A DNA stretch of 64,000 nt, from assembly GCA_004352715.1 (NCBI GenBank), contig SCFE01000029.1, positions 2,294,127 through 2,358,126 of the forward strand, given 5' to 3'. Origin of the DNA: Hofstenia miamia (Eukaryota; Xenacoelomorpha; Acoela). The notes under the pieces were generated by a model. The model was given only the letters and a program-made list of their open reading frames with translations. It was not told the DNA's origin and did no database searches. This document shows positions 34,253 to 48,500 of the stretch, one piece after another. Both the position numbers and the translations under genes were made by a program. Position 1 is the stretch's first letter, and every line of letters starts with the position of its first letter.

Positions 34253-35930
34253 AATACAAAATTCAAAATTTTGTTTTTTAAATAACTTTGAAATAATTTA
34301 AATGCAAATGCAATTCATTTGTTTCACACATTGAACTTTAATTCTGATGTAAAATTTATTGAAAATCTGTTTATTAATTTAAAAATAATATAAATAATAC
34401 TTGATAATTGGCTTCAGAACAACCGTGGAGAAAGGAAGACATGACAAAATCCACAAGTTAACAAATTCAACACTGCAAAATAACTGTAGTTATTTTACCT
34501 GATAAGTGCACTATTAGTTTAGTCTAAAATAAACTTATTGCACTTATAGTGCACTTATTTTTGAAACACTTAATTTTTTAACACTCATGTATCCAAGTAA
34601 ATAACACTTGTAAAACTTGTGAAACATAGAAATGTACAAATGTTATTCAAAGCTTTGAAAACATGCAAGTGCTTTAAGATGCAAAATCTATTGTTTTAAA
34701 AGTCATGTAATTAATTCTTTCAAAAGATACTGTTACATTATATGTGATTATGTGATGCTTGTGTGTTTAAAATACCAAATTTGCATAATGTGTTTTTTAA
34801 CGTTGTAATCTATACTTAGTTTCTTGAAATTTTTTGAATAAAATTCAACAAAATTATTGATAAATTATTTGAATTTCAGAATCATAAAGTTTCTATTGAC
34901 TTCTCAAACCATTATTTTTAATAAAAAATATAGTTAACTGAGGAGTTTGATTTGCAAATCATATATATGTTCGTGTAGGATCACATCACAGACATTGTTA
35001 TTCCGCACAACGTCTTCCTCTTCAAAACAAATAGCAAAAATAACGTTTACATGTTCTAATACTGTGCTTCCCGCGTTATTTTTCTGCAGCGTCAATCAAG
35101 TATGACAGCAAAAATGCACGTAGGTTCGTCTCCGACAGTCGGCAATGTAATTTTAACACATTGGATTACTAGACAATTTGGACATTTTTATTTGATAAAA
35201 AATGTGTTTTGCAAATTTACAATTCAAATTTATGAAGAAGCATAATTACGTCAACTCAACAGTTTTGTCCAACTGACGGTCTCAAAGATCAAAATGAATC
35301 TGTAGCAGGTTAGTGATTTCTGAGTTAAAATATTATTGGCATGTTGAATACAGGGCGTTTTAAAGACATGTTTTTGCAATGTTTTTCTAAATGTTATTTT
35401 CCAAATTCGTTTATGGTTGTTCGATTATCAAATTTCTAGAGGCAATTATCAATAAAAAAATTAATGTTCTACGTCAGTTATTAATTACAAATCAATTATC
35501 TTAACGGATATAGATAGCTAAAAACATTTTTTAATTATTTCTTTCAAGAAAATCTTCATGGGGAATGCAATACTACTAATGCGTTTTGCCTTTTGGGTTT
35601 AAGTTTAGGCTTTGGTTATGGGAAACATGTGAACCCAACCTGGAGTCGGGTCATGCTGCGGGATACTTTTAGATGTGTTGGGTCGCACGTGATTTTATGA
35701 ATGTTAGGGAGGAAGACCGATAACAGATTTAATGTAAAATATAATTTTTGTGTAAAGTTTGAAAAATAATTTTTGGCATTGGGTTCATTTCTTCTATCAT
35801 AACCGACTTTCTACCGATTTTTTTACGTGTATTAAAAGAAAAATATATGTTAATAAGTTGATAATTCAATGTTTGCTAGTATACTGTATGCATTTTATCA
35901 AAATTTTTGAACCTCACAGTGGTTCTAACT
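34253..35930. other. No gene seen
   Basis: AT-rich unique-looking sequence with only short frames; no repeat family recognised. Confidence 0.45.
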
Positions 35931-35931
35931 A

Positions 35932-36708
35932 AAGCCCATGCTACACGAACAACTTTTGTCGCCAATTTTTATTGGCCAACGAAAATCGCTCATGTAGCAT
36001 CCCTCTTCCACAACTAAAATCAGGAGTAATTATCTAGACTAATGTTGTTCGTTCAGTCTAAATAAAATTGGCGACAAAAGTTGTCCGTTCGGACCAACAA
36101 AGATTGGACAATAAAAATTGTTCGTGTAGCACCCCTTTCGCCAACTTTAATGTTTAAGTAATTAAATGACAAAAGTTTTTCGTGTAGCAGGGTGCTCCGA
36201 CCAACTTTTTGTCGGAGAAATAATTATCTAACTTTCTTGTAATTATCACCTTTAAAGATTAATAAACAATTTTAAACTATAATTTCAATCGTTTTCAGAG
36301 TATATTTCGACTGGTAAAATTTAAAATTAGCTAATTTATAGAATTAATCAATTTCTTAACTTAAATATTTCTTCATATTCGGATATTCTTGTAATTCTTT
36401 CTAAAATATTTTACAATGAAGTAACTGAAATATAAAAAGCTTTTGTAACACTATGCTACACGAACAACTTTTATCAAAAATTTTTGTCGCCAACTAAAAT
36501 CGTTTGTGTAGCATGTCCTCCCCAAATTAATGTAAAATTCTAAAACTAATTAAATGACAAAAATTGCTCGTGTAGCATATCAAATCAACAACAAAAGTTG
36601 GCGACAAAAGTTGTTCGTTTGGACGACAGAAATTGGTGACAAACATTGATGATAAATGTTGTTCGTTCGGACACAAAAGTTGGCGACAAAATCGTGTGGC
36701 ATGGGCTT
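35932..36708. mobile_element. Inverted-repeat element with many subterminal motifs, about 777 bp
   Basis: The left end reads AAGCCCATGCTACACGA and the right end, reversed, reads AAGCCCATGCCACACGA, one mismatch in 17. Both continue into TTTTGTCGCCAA, six bases further in on the left. T/A-only bases flank both ends, so the target duplication may be TA or TAA (compatible with Tc1/mariner or Harbinger groups), but borders are ambiguous. The motif GTTGTTCGTGTAGCA and its reverse recur inside (for example near 36116 and 36453). There is no coding capacity. Confidence 0.75.
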
Positions 36709-37975
36709 AAGAACACGACTACATTGTTTTCAAAGTATAAAATGTTTTAGATCCCTAAAATATTTTTTGTCAAGTTTTATCTCAGAATATGCTATCCGGT
36801 AAAATCTGGATATTCGGATCCGGTTGCGTAATTGCCGTTTTTACCAGATTGCTGCACATCCCTAACTGCAACAGTAACAAGACAATATATCAATTTGTAT
36901 AAAATGCAAATAGCCAGTTTGTGGACAGTGTCTTAGTATCACATATGTGAAGTTTGCATTGCAAACGGTATATAGATTACTTGTTATGTAGTGATTTGAA
37001 CATGTATTTTTTTTTATTTGAAAGATAGATAAAATAATCTGAATAATGCAGTTCACAATGTAATGTAAAAATTTATTAGAACTTGAGTCAATTGACCCAC
37101 TTAGTCCTTTTAGGTATAAGTGCAAAGGAATCATTTTCTAGAAATGTTTTTGTAAGAAAAATTTCACATGAATGATGCACATGCAAAAATATTTCAGAAA
37201 ATTTTATTTTAAATTCATTGTATGCCAGTAATAAAGATTTTGCAAATGGGTCAACTCGCCCACTTGGCCCTTCTAATGCATATCTCATTACTATGCTAGT
37301 TTTTGGTTAGATTTGGTATCAATGTAATGGAAATTTTACAAATGGTCAAAGTCAATATTTCTGAAGCTTTTGAGCGCATTCATGCAATTGTGAATGATTT
37401 AGCTAATAGCAAGTGTTTCTGTAATTCAATAACATATTATCACAATTTCAAAAATGATTGCGTGTTCGAAAATTATTAATTACAATATTCAAGGGTTATA
37501 GTGCAAGTTATGGATTAATTCTGTTTAAGATTAATTTCAACTCAATATTTTAAAAGTCATAAACACAAGTTGGCCTTTTTCAATATTTCAATTTAAGCTT
37601 TGCTTTTATAGGATATTATATATTTGGAGCTTCAAAAAATATTAAAAATATCCGACGTGCTCACTAAATCGAATCATCAAATAGATTTATTCATTTGTAC
37701 ATTAATAATTGATATCTTAGAATCTCGATGTAAACGATTCCCAAAGAATCCTAAGCATTGGAACCTGCAAGTCCTGCTATTAATCAGCTGCTTGAGATGA
37801 TCGCCTGCATAAATGAAGTTCTGGTAAAATATTGTTTTAAATTTTAAATTTTCATTACTTATTTAGGTATTTGACACACTTCACAAGAATGAAAACTCAA
37901 TAAGACAAGACATTTGCATATTTTCGTTTTTTAAATGATATTTGAATATTTTGTTCGAATTTTATTAAAATTTTA

Positions 37976-38015
<40 letters not shown>

Positions 38016-38100
38016 TTGCAAATCTTGCAGATACTTGAATAACTTTCAAAATTCTACATAAATAGTTTGAAAGTTTTTGTATAATACTTTAAAATACAGA
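36709..38100. other. No gene seen; GGAT-rich hAT-like remnant and (TA)n
   Basis: A segment at about 36783-36863, read on the minus strand, starts AGGGATGTGCAGCAATCTGG and continues with CGGATCCGAATATCC, like one end of a hAT element. A (TA)n tract lies at 37979-38010. A weak tandem similarity of about 170 bp is visible near 36990-37290 (minus-strand readings GLSGSIDSSSNK and GPSGRVDPFAKS). Confidence 0.4.
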
Positions 38101-38119
38101 GCAAATATACCACAAAAAC

Positions 38120-38434
38120 TTGCAAATATTTACAAGATACCACAAAAACTTGCACTATATTAAAATGAGTGACCGTTCTCAAAAATTCTTATGCTTAGAT
38201 AAACATTATAATCGCTTTTACCACACAGCAACTAACGTATGGAATAACTTAGACCATGAAATTCAAACAGAAAAAACGACAAGCAATTCAGAAAATAATT
38301 GCAAAGATTCCTCTTTAATAGACAATGCATTCTTAACGACCATAACACGCTACACTCATTCGAAAATTTTGTATAGCACTAGAGAGCCGCATGCACGCAC
38401 ACACATTTTATTATTATATTGTAAATACATGTAG
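38120..38434 (+). pseudogene. Non-LTR retrotransposon RT C-terminal fragment
   Basis: The open frame contains NRFYHTATNVWNNLDHEIQT, the conserved F/Y-x-x-A-x-x-x-W-N-x-L box near the end of CR1/L2-like RT proteins, followed by lysine-rich sequence. No RT core is left upstream; the fragment starts just after a (TA)n tract. It is a 5'-truncated copy. Confidence 0.65.
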
Positions 38435-40277
38435 TTGTAGTTTGTAGCTTTTTACTGTTATTTACAGCAAAACATTTGCTTGGACGAATTGGGATTGTTT
38501 CCTGGAGACTTTTCATCTCAATTTTTCCCAATCTCGAGTTTCTTAAATCATAGGAAATGTTCCGGCGTGTAAGTATTATATAATTAAGTCAATGAATGAA
38601 TTGAGTCTTTCATTTATTGCCACAGTTTATCACATTGATCTTGTTGGTTTTTACTAACGGATTTGAGGTTAACCCGGCTAAGTGCTGTTTCATAACTTTC
38701 ATCCGGACCTATAATTTTGAGGGCACGTTTTTGAACTTTTTCAATGTCCTCACTATTTTGAGAACTGAGTTTTGGGCGTCATCTTTGGCAAGCGTAATCA
38801 AGTCAGAGCTTCAACCGTTCCTGGTTTTTCAAAAATATTATTAGGCACGTTTCTACACGTGATGACAAGCGCGGTTTTTGAATTTTTATAATTTCGAGCT
38901 TATGCATTTCTCTAGTATATAAAATTATTAAAGCCAGTGAAATATTTCTTATAAGTCAACAGAAAAGATCATTTAGAAAATATATTAGCCCATGGCCCTC
39001 TTTTACTAGGCCATGATTAGCCAGAATTGCAGATCAAACAATTTCGATGTTTTTCAAGTTAAAATAAAAAAACTTTATTTTAGAAAAGGTTTTGATATAA
39101 GGTTACTCATTCTAATTAAATGTATGCTATTCTACCAGTATAAACATTTAAATAAAGATAACTAATATATTAGAAAACGCTTACTGCATAGAAAAATAAC
39201 ATAATCAGAACATTAAATATAAACCTAGAAACATTCATTTTCATGCAGTAAATTATTCTTTATGTACTAAATATACCTCACGACAGTTCAACAAGAATTG
39301 CAAAACATAATATCTAATGTGTCTGTAAGTAATTATTTGAAATTCTGCAAAATTCCACAAATTATATGGCATAACGGAGGAAAGGAAAATACGAATATTG
39401 TTGTTGCATTTTAAAAATCCTCGCAATGCAATTTCTATGCAAATCTGTTTCTAAGAATCATTTTTGCCAACCCTGTGCATGACCATGCTATTGGGGATGA
39501 CATTGCTTGATTATCATTATTTGAGTCGATAACAACTTGCAAAAAACTTTTATCATCCACAAATTTGAGAATTATCAAAATTGTTCAATAGATAACACGA
39601 ATAACGAGGGTCCCAATTTAGTGCCTTGTGTGATACTATCCTTAATTGCTTTCTAACCATAGAATATCTTATCTGTTAATTTCACACCCTGGGAACGACC
39701 ACAGAGAAATGAATTAATCTACTAACCCGCTGAGGATAAGATAGGGCTTGTTGGCACAGAGCCTAACCCTCCTTCCATGTGAAAAAAGTCGTTATCATTT
39801 TGTTCTAAAAAATTACGCGCGAGAATGACATTTGTTTACAACATCGGTTTGGCGCGCTATTCGATTGTGTAATAACGATCAAAGACTTTTGCCATTTTCA
39901 CCTGTTCAAAACAGGTTATATATACTTTTTACAATTTTTCTCTCAGAAAATTAATCAAGAGGCACAATAAACTGACTAAGTGTTATCTAGGCTGATGATT
40001 GTTTGTTGTATATATATGATTTTGAAATCAGTGTGGTAATCTGTGAAGCGTTTTAAAAAAAACAGCTCGGGGCATGTTGGCACGAAGTGTGCTAAAATGT
40101 CCCACACATTAATCAGAAAACTAATTCCGGTAATGAAGAATTTTCATTAAAATTATTGTCAACCCTCAAATTAACGAATCATCATTTGCATATTCAGATA
40201 TAGTTTCAGTTCATTAAAGCCATTGATTATATTTTTTAATTCTAAAATCTTTAACATAATTTTTTAAATTTCAGATA
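38435..40277. other. No gene seen
   Basis: Non-coding by inspection. An ILLVFTNGFEVNPAK reading at about 38630-38680 faintly resembles the pre-endonuclease box of non-LTR elements but has no support on either side. Confidence 0.4.
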
Positions 40278-41542
40278 ATGATTCGGAATTACATTTTAAA
40301 GAGCGATAGAGCCAACTATTCAAATGAGCATTCAATGGCAGCAGATCAAACTTGTAAAAATGGTCTGGGTCTTAGAAAATCTGTAGCAATTCATAGTTTC
40401 CCTTATCGTACGCTCGCTTTTTATGATAAAAAAATTTCAGTTGAAAAAATCAATGATAAAATTGAGAATGACATAAAAGAATATGCGTTGAAAGCTGCAA
40501 ACATTTTCCATGGAATAACATTGTCAGATTTGCGCAAGTTAGTATACCAAGTGGCTATAACAAATACGACAGAGAAAATACCGAAAAGCTGGCATGACAA
40601 TGGAACAAGTGGTGCTGACTGGGCAAGAGGATTTATGGATTGCCATCCTGAATTAACAGTCCAAAAACAGGAGTCAACTCAATTCAGAGGTTGACTAACT
40701 TCAATTGACATAATTTCGATATGTTTTTTGATAACTTAGAAACAGTGTATTCAAGGGAAGTCCAGTACGGGCCAGATCAAGTCTATAATATAGATGAACC
40801 GTGTGTTACCACTGTTCAAGCGCCAACAAAAGTTATTGCTAAAAAGAAGCGCGTCAGGTTGTTTCCTTTGTATTTCAAGAGAGGTGCTTGCGGAGTGAAT
40901 GAAATGGGCAATCACATTCTCCCCCTCTTCTTCATATTCCCAAGAATTAACCCAAGATCACTGGCTGAGGAACGCCCCACCTCTAAGTGAAACTACAGGG
41001 GACCCATCCGCATCAGGGTGGATGGCCAAACAGGCATTTAGCCTCTTTATCAAGCATTTCGTCAAATATTGTAGACCGTCGGCAAATCACCCGATTCTAT
41101 TACTTCTGGATAACCACGCCAGCCACATATGTATTGAAGCTCTAGATTATACGAAGTAAAATCATATAACTCTTTTAAGTTTTCCACTTCATTGCTCACA
41201 TGAGCTTCAGCTTCTCGATAAGAAAGTGTTTGGTCCCTTCAAAACATTCATAAACCAAGAATCCACAGATAATTCGAGAGAAAAAGCAAAGTCAACAATT
41301 TATACCGACACTCTTATAAGAGATCAGATAAGAAGAAAAACAAATGAAAAAAAGGTTTGATTACAGAATGCGAATCATCATGCTCTGAGGAGCAGGAAAT
41401 TATATCAGAATCCGATTCAAATCCAGCAGAGAGTTCTGGAGATATTCAGATCAACGACTACGAACTTGTTGATTTTTCCATAAGAGGGGCTACGCGGTTC
41501 TATGTGGACAAGATTTTGGACATCGAGACGAAACCGTGGTGA
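40278..41542 (+). pseudogene. pogo/Tigger/Jerky-like transposase relic
   Basis: The first frame (40278-40694) holds the DNA-binding region and ends in SGADWARGFMDCHPELTVQK, the pre-core box of pogo-type transposases. After a stop and frameshift, 40721-40990 gives FFDNLETVYSREVQYG and VYNIDEPCVTTVQAPTKVIA (first catalytic Asp). A third frame (40899-41159) gives SGWMAKQAFSLFIKHFVKYC and LLLLDNHASHICIEALD (second Asp). A further shift gives HCSHELQLLDKKVFGPFKTF (third Asp). An acidic tail lies at 41357-41542. The DDD residues are kept, but at least three frame breaks inactivate the protein. No terminal repeats were located. Confidence 0.85.
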
Positions 41543-42581
41543 TGAAATTCATTAGAAGATCTTCATTATTAAGCCTTTATTCTCCCTGATATCGAAGACA
41601 TATTATCACATCCAAAATCAGACATTGTGATGAGGTTGCCTGCTCCTTTGAGAGGAAAATCGAGTCGTTCCTCTGGAATTTATAGATTCCAATGCCTTGA
41701 TGTGCGGAGTTACACCGTTCTTTAATGACGTTCATCCTTTTTTATTCTTTGATTTTTGTTTGCATCATAGCAATCATGACTACTTCTCCATATCAATGTT
41801 TTGGTTGCATTTTCATCGTGATATACATATTAGATTTATTGCATACAATTTTAGTATAGGATGACTTAATGAGTCAAAGGCTTTTTGGTAATTTAGAAAG
41901 AATATTTTCAAAAACGAGGGTCTATCAACTTATGTTTATGGAGTGTTTTCATTAGGGCTAGTGTCGTAGAACTTTTGAGTATAACATATAACGCCAAATT
42001 GCTTTTTATCTAAGTTGGCCAAAAAAATTATGAATGAATCACGAACTTATAATATTATCTTAATAATAATTTATGATGTTCTCATTGTTCGTCAATATGC
42101 AACAAATTTAAGTCCGCTTTAGTTTTTTGTACCCATTCAAGAAGTATCTGTAATCAGGTATATGAATATTTTCAGAAAATGAAGTCAATTCTATTAATTG
42201 TGTAACTAATTTTTGATGTTTTTCTAAGAGATTTGTTTCTAAATGAAATTCTTAGGGTTATCTTAAGCATTGGAGATTGGGATTCAATGATTCTTTTATA
42301 ATGCTTTGAAAACTGCAAACATTAATGCTTCCATCATTATAAATATTTTGCAAAAATTAATATATTATAAACTTACTTCCTAAATATCTCATCTGCTCGA
42401 CAAATAAATATAAAATGTATTCTTAAAAGCATATTTTAAGACTAAAATTATCTCTAGTGATTAGTTGCTTATTATATTTTCTACTTGATTACTATGGTCA
42501 TAGCTTCAATAAAGAAAAATCGGAAACTATTTTATCATATATATTTTGAACTAACATATATATCTTTATTATGAGTAGCCA
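41543..42581. other. No gene seen; 3' flank of the peptidase gene
   Basis: AT-rich non-coding sequence. On the minus strand AATAAA lies at 42570-42565, only 12 bp past the peptidase stop codon; signals further left may also serve. Confidence 0.45.
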
Positions 42582-45500
42582 TCACAAATATTTTGTATTG
42601 TATTCTTCAATCCACGTTTGAACTGTAGAAATTTCACCTTCAACTGCCTTATTTACATTTGGAGGGTTTTTAGGATTGTACCCTTCTAGATCCAAATGAT
42701 GCGCGCCATTTGGAATGAAAACTATGTCAATTTCAGGATTTGTAGTTGTCAAAACTCCACCAGGATGCCAAGGATCCAATCCACCATTGCTAAACAAATT
42801 TATCAAATTATGCTATTTGAATTTTTGGCAAACACGATAACGTATATTAATGCAGTTCATGAATAGAAAAAATACATGTATACATGTATGTAGGTATATT
42901 ATATACAAAATTCTCCTTCAAAAAATGTTTTTACAATTCTGCGTTTAGATATCATAGGCCATATTTAAATCGAAAATAAAATTAATATACCTGAAAATAA
43001 TTCTCGATTGCATATTCATATTTCTTCCTCCAAATCGGATGATTGCCCATTGGGGCCGAGGAGCAACACCAAACTCTGCCAGACATTGCTGCTTGTTTGC
43101 TTCTTCACTGAAAGGAGCGTATGGAAACATCCCATTACTGGCTATTGGCATTACCATTTCCGTGCAAGCCTATAAAACGATGACAATTAAGCACTTAAGA
43201 ACATTTTCATTAGAGCATAAAAATACATATTCGTGAAGCACATAGTCTTATTCGAGGCAGTGGCTTAGCCAATTTAACAGTACTCTGTATCAGGGGCGTT
43301 TTTACGGGGGTGTGAATATTGCGATAAATAATATTTTTGGTGGATTTCAAAAGATAAAAACCATTTTTCAAAAACATTTCTGCTTTCTGTTTTTTTACCG
43401 AAAAGGTTAGGAAGCGACTTTTGAAGTAACAATAAATCAAAGCTTTCGGTGGTCTCCTTTGAACTTTTTAATTAAGTTTTGGTAGTTATAAATACAATAA
43501 CATCTATGGCGTTTAGTGCTGCTTGTATTTATAATTCTAAAAACTGAAATCACAGGCAGTTTAGTACAAAATTTAGACTAAATTCACCCTCTTGTGGCAA
43601 ACCATCTTATCTGGAAAAGAATCCTATCTCAGTGAATAAGGGATTTTCCATCAAATACTTTTTTCGCAAAATACCATACATGATATATTACTATGTTATT
43701 GGCAATTTTTGTTATATAAATATCGTATCGTTAGTTGAAAATATTTTTTAATTTTGGTAAAGAATCGTATCTAAAAAGAATTATTAAATTTTTATTCTAA
43801 GAAATATAATATTGTTAGAATTTGTTCAGCTAAGCATAAATTAGTGCAATATAAAGGGGAAATATCTGCAAATTAGGAAACATATGCAGGGGTGGTAACA
43901 CCATCTGCTCTTAACGGCAGATGCTGTTAATTGTAACAGCATACTGTGTGATGTTAGCAGCAAATCAAATTGGCTTCAGGTAACAAAACTATATTTTGCT
44001 TTTCTTAGACTTATTATAAGTGCACTTTAAGCTAATTTAAGTTAATCTCTAATACAAAGCTCATTATTTGATATTATTTTCAAATATGTTATATTGCAAT
44101 TCTTCAATTGAAAATAACCTACATTATATTGATGTACTCATTAAACGGAGTTGTTCTGATGATATACATTTTGTATCTAATTGGGATTTGTTGTCCATCA
44201 TGCAAATTGGTGAATAACTTAATTTTACTTTTGCAACCGTTAGCAACTGACTTCACTTGTTTTGTAAATTTGTCATTTTTGGTTTTTTAAATGTTATCTT
44301 CAATCTTAGGATTTTAGCTATTAATTTTTTGTAGTAATTGTGTGCAAATGCATTAGTTAGGCTCCTGCTATTCAACGAATTTATCTATGAATATGAATCC
44401 AAATTTAGAGAGTATCGTTTTTACCAAATCTTACTGTATTAGGTCAATTAAGAACAAATGAAATTTAAAATTGTTCATTCATTGAATGAATTTTCTTTCA
44501 AATTAGGAATTTAGTCAAAAGCAGCAAAATCTGAAAATTAATTGTACAGATTTGAATGATATGTAAAAAAAGTCTGTACGTAAACAGGATTCATAAAAAT
44601 TCAAATCTGAAGTATTTTTCGAATCCAAATCCAAATCTTAAAATCGCAGTATCCTCGTATAAGCTTGATAGGGCCTAGACTAGACATTATTGTTTCCAGG
44701 CTTGCTCATCGTTCTCAAAGGCTTTTGAGTAACAGAATAATAGCACTGTAGCTTACAAATTCCGTAATTTGAAATCTAGCAAATCAAATTTAAAAATTTT
44801 TTATGTTGTAAAATAGAAAATTCTGAAAAAACTGTTTTTTTTAAATTTGCTATTATCAGCAAAACTGCCTGCTGTTAATATTAACATATGAACACATGTA
44901 ATATATTTGCATTGCAGGATTTCATTTTGCGAGTGAATTACATCTATTACGATTTGATTTTGTAAACATTTCTCAAGTAATTTTGTTGTTGATTTTGTTA
45001 ATCATTACTGCCAAAAATTTTAAAATTACGTTTTCCATAGTGTACTGCACATTTTGCTTTGGAAGCAAAAATTTTGTGGGCAGGAATGCACATTTTATCT
45101 AGTTTATCATTTAAGTATTTTTATGGATAACTATCGTATCTGGTTATATATGTTTTAGAATAGCATAATTTATCCCTAAAATTGATATTTTTGCTAAAAT
45201 AATTATATGGCCATTGAATAATGGACTATAAATTAGTTTCATATAAACAACTAAATTTCATAACATTGTAGAGTTCAATAGAACACAGGAAATATGAAAA
45301 AGAACTTCAAATCGCTCTCTTGGAAAATGCCTAAAAATTAGTTTAGATAGTTTTCCACAAAAGCGTCGAAATATTGATCCATTTAATGTATTAATTAATG
45401 TACTCGCAAATTTTACATCTAAAAAGCAATATATTGCTTAATCTTTGTATTTGCAAGCACTTGTCTATGATGTTAAAATCTATATTAACATACAAGAAGT

Positions 45501-48500
45501 GGGTAAGTGAATGTCAGTTATTAAATCTATGTGACAAAAATCACAATACAAATTTAACACAATCTTGAAATGGCTTATAAAACAGTATCTGTCAATCGTT
45601 CTAAACCGAAGGAAAGTGATTTGAAATAATAGATTTAAAGAACAGCTAAAACAACACACCTGAAAGTCCCAAATATCACCAGAGGAGCTATTTGTACTCG
45701 TGCTGATACACTTAACGTTTCCTGTGTAGTTGTAAAAGAGATTTACTCCTTTAAACAGGTTCTCCATCAAAGCCATTCCGGTCAAAGAAGAATCGTTCAG
45801 AAAACTGCAAACAGCCTAAATGTTGCAAAATTATTAAAATTTTTTATGGAAGGAAGAAATTCCTTTGTTATTCATAATTTCACCCATCCTCATAATATGA
45901 CGATATTTGCATTTATATATATATATTCAATGTGAACGAATTTCGATTTGCTAGCTTTGTGAATGGTCACGTAGGAAACATACTGGACATTTGAAAATAA
46001 CTTTCCACATATTTAGTAACTAATTGTGAAAATATATTAATTGATTAAATAATAATTTTATGTAAGCAAGGCAACGTAATAAATTAACCACAAAAATGTA
46101 AGTACTATAATACTTGACATGGAAATATCTCATCGTTTTGCTTAACCCAGTTCCGCGCAGAAAATAAAAAGCTATTATTCGTTTACATTGTAATTTATGA
46201 CGTTTTTCCTTTGCATAAATTTAGTTTTCATTTTGTTTAATTATTATGTAGAATTATCAAATTATAATAAAATGCAATTATTAGTGTTTATACAGCGACA
46301 GGAAATTCTTATTTGTAAATATTGAAAGAAAGTATTTGTTGTACATTTATATCCTAATATGTTAGAAAACAAATCGATTGATGAATACAGACATGTATAA
46401 AAACTTGATTAAATTGCTTAAAACGTTATTAACTTGGTACATTCTATGTTTAGTTTGCATGGACATTCTTGCATTAAATGAAAGAAAACTTACATTAACT
46501 GGATAAGCAGGAAGATTCCCAATGAATTGTGCTGGCACAGGATAGTCTCCTTCAGCAAGATCTGTGTACACATTTACCAAAAGATTTGTGAGCGGTGACA
46601 CGCTTGTTTTTAAAAGGCTAGAATCGCAAAACTTGAAAGTTTTTGTCAAACTATTTCTTCCAGCAGCTAAATTTTCACTTTAAGCTTACAAAAAATTTCT
46701 TCCTATACCAGTATTACATCAATAGGACTATTGATATTATAAATCCTAGTAAATCCTAATAAATAACTAAAATTTAGGCACTTAGGTACCAGCCCTGTGC
46801 TTTCATTGTTCCTTCTCATTTACGCAGTATTGTAATTTTATAATTATTATAATTATTAAATTTGGCAGCCATGTTTTTTTTCAAAAAAAAATTGCTTGAA
46901 TTAAGCAATTTGTATGAATGTATTTAACAAAAAAACATTTTACCAGGAGCACCTGCCAGCATGCTATTTCCGTGGTGTTAGTTTTTTTAGAAATCACTTA
47001 CCCATACCAAAAATAGAGTCTACAGAAAAACAAATATAGTTAAATGATTAGTCGAGTACATTGTTTGGTTTTCGTTTTATAAAAGTATTAGTTATAGAAT
47101 TCAAAATGTTAGTTATCTGACTCGAGCTATCCTGTAAGCTTCGCTTCAGGTGTTTACAATATTTATCTAGTTGATATAGTAACTTATTAATGAGGTGCCA
47201 GAAATATTTTGAAAATCCTGGGAGTAGCAGCCCAGACATCTTGTGCAAGAACCACTGTAACTGTAGCACTAACGTTAGAAATGTCACGATTGAAAAATAC
47301 ACCATTCACAGCAAAAACTGTTGAATTCTTTGCTTCGAGCATAAGAATTCGATATTTATGTTCAGTATAATTCTTGTCAAATATATTTCGTCTTTTCATA
47401 CATTTTTTAAAAAGTTTACAGTTTGGCGACTTCCCAATATCGCTAATTAAAGTAGTCAAACCATATCCAAATGTTATTTATAATCTATAAATTACAACAC
47501 ATTATTCAACCCTTTTACAAAACAAAGTTTTGACATTCACTAAAATGGGAATTTTTTGCTCTATTAACCACATGATATTGCTACAGAGACTGAAAATTGA
47601 TACTCGAAGTGCAAAAATGATTTGCTAGTTAATCAAATAAGTTGATAAAATATTATGTTTATATTCCTTGTTATGTATTCTTTGAACGATGCGAATTTTT
47701 TATTGACGAAATTAGTAAAGGCGTGATATGTTATTTTAAAAAATCAATATCTTATCATCGACGCATTAATTGAAAATTCGTAAAGTAAATGTTTTATTAG
47801 GGATATCATCATTGCACTTAAGATAAATTAAAGCCTTTATTTCAGAAATATTTAATGATGTAAACAGCACTCGTTTCAAATACCATTTAGATCGTTGTTT
47901 TATTTTAATACAATTCAACGTTTATTCTGTAAACAAACAAAAAATCGTATGAAAATAAACAACCAACGGATGAAAAACACTTAACGTATTTGCATTATCA
48001 TTATCATAGTTAGTGTAAAAAGTATGATGCCTTATCTTTTATATAATAGAATGTTAGCAAGCCCGGTTTTGAAAGCCGATAAATTTGCGTCAGCTAGATT
48101 TTTTGGAGTCGGTCATAAATTTTTTCATCATATTTCTTGATTTCCAATATAATTTCTCGCTCGACATTTTGTAAAATTTCTGTCAAGAGCAAATGTAGAA
48201 TTCCTTTACTTATTGAAATCCCCTTGTTAAAAACTGCAAATATAATGTCAACTTGCAACATTCTTACAAAATTTGAATATTTTGCAGATAATATTGATCT
48301 TATAAGACAGAATACTTAAGAACAGGAGCCTTCAAAGAACAATGGCATAGCTTAATATAGTCCAATATAAATTCGCTTATGCATACAGGTGATTTTCGAA
48401 TGATTTCCTTCAGGTTTTCAATGTTGTTTCGGTTAGCAGCATGGGTTAGAAGCAGGAGATAAATAACATGAGCATACGCCAAAAAGAATCATAGAGATAA

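Noticed and set aside
47187-47459. 90-codon minus-strand ORF as an extra exon of the PRCP-like gene
   Set aside because: The exon ending at 49480 (phase 1) joins directly and in frame to the one starting at 46666, and the protein aligns with the family without this segment. No suitable acceptor in the right phase was found before it.
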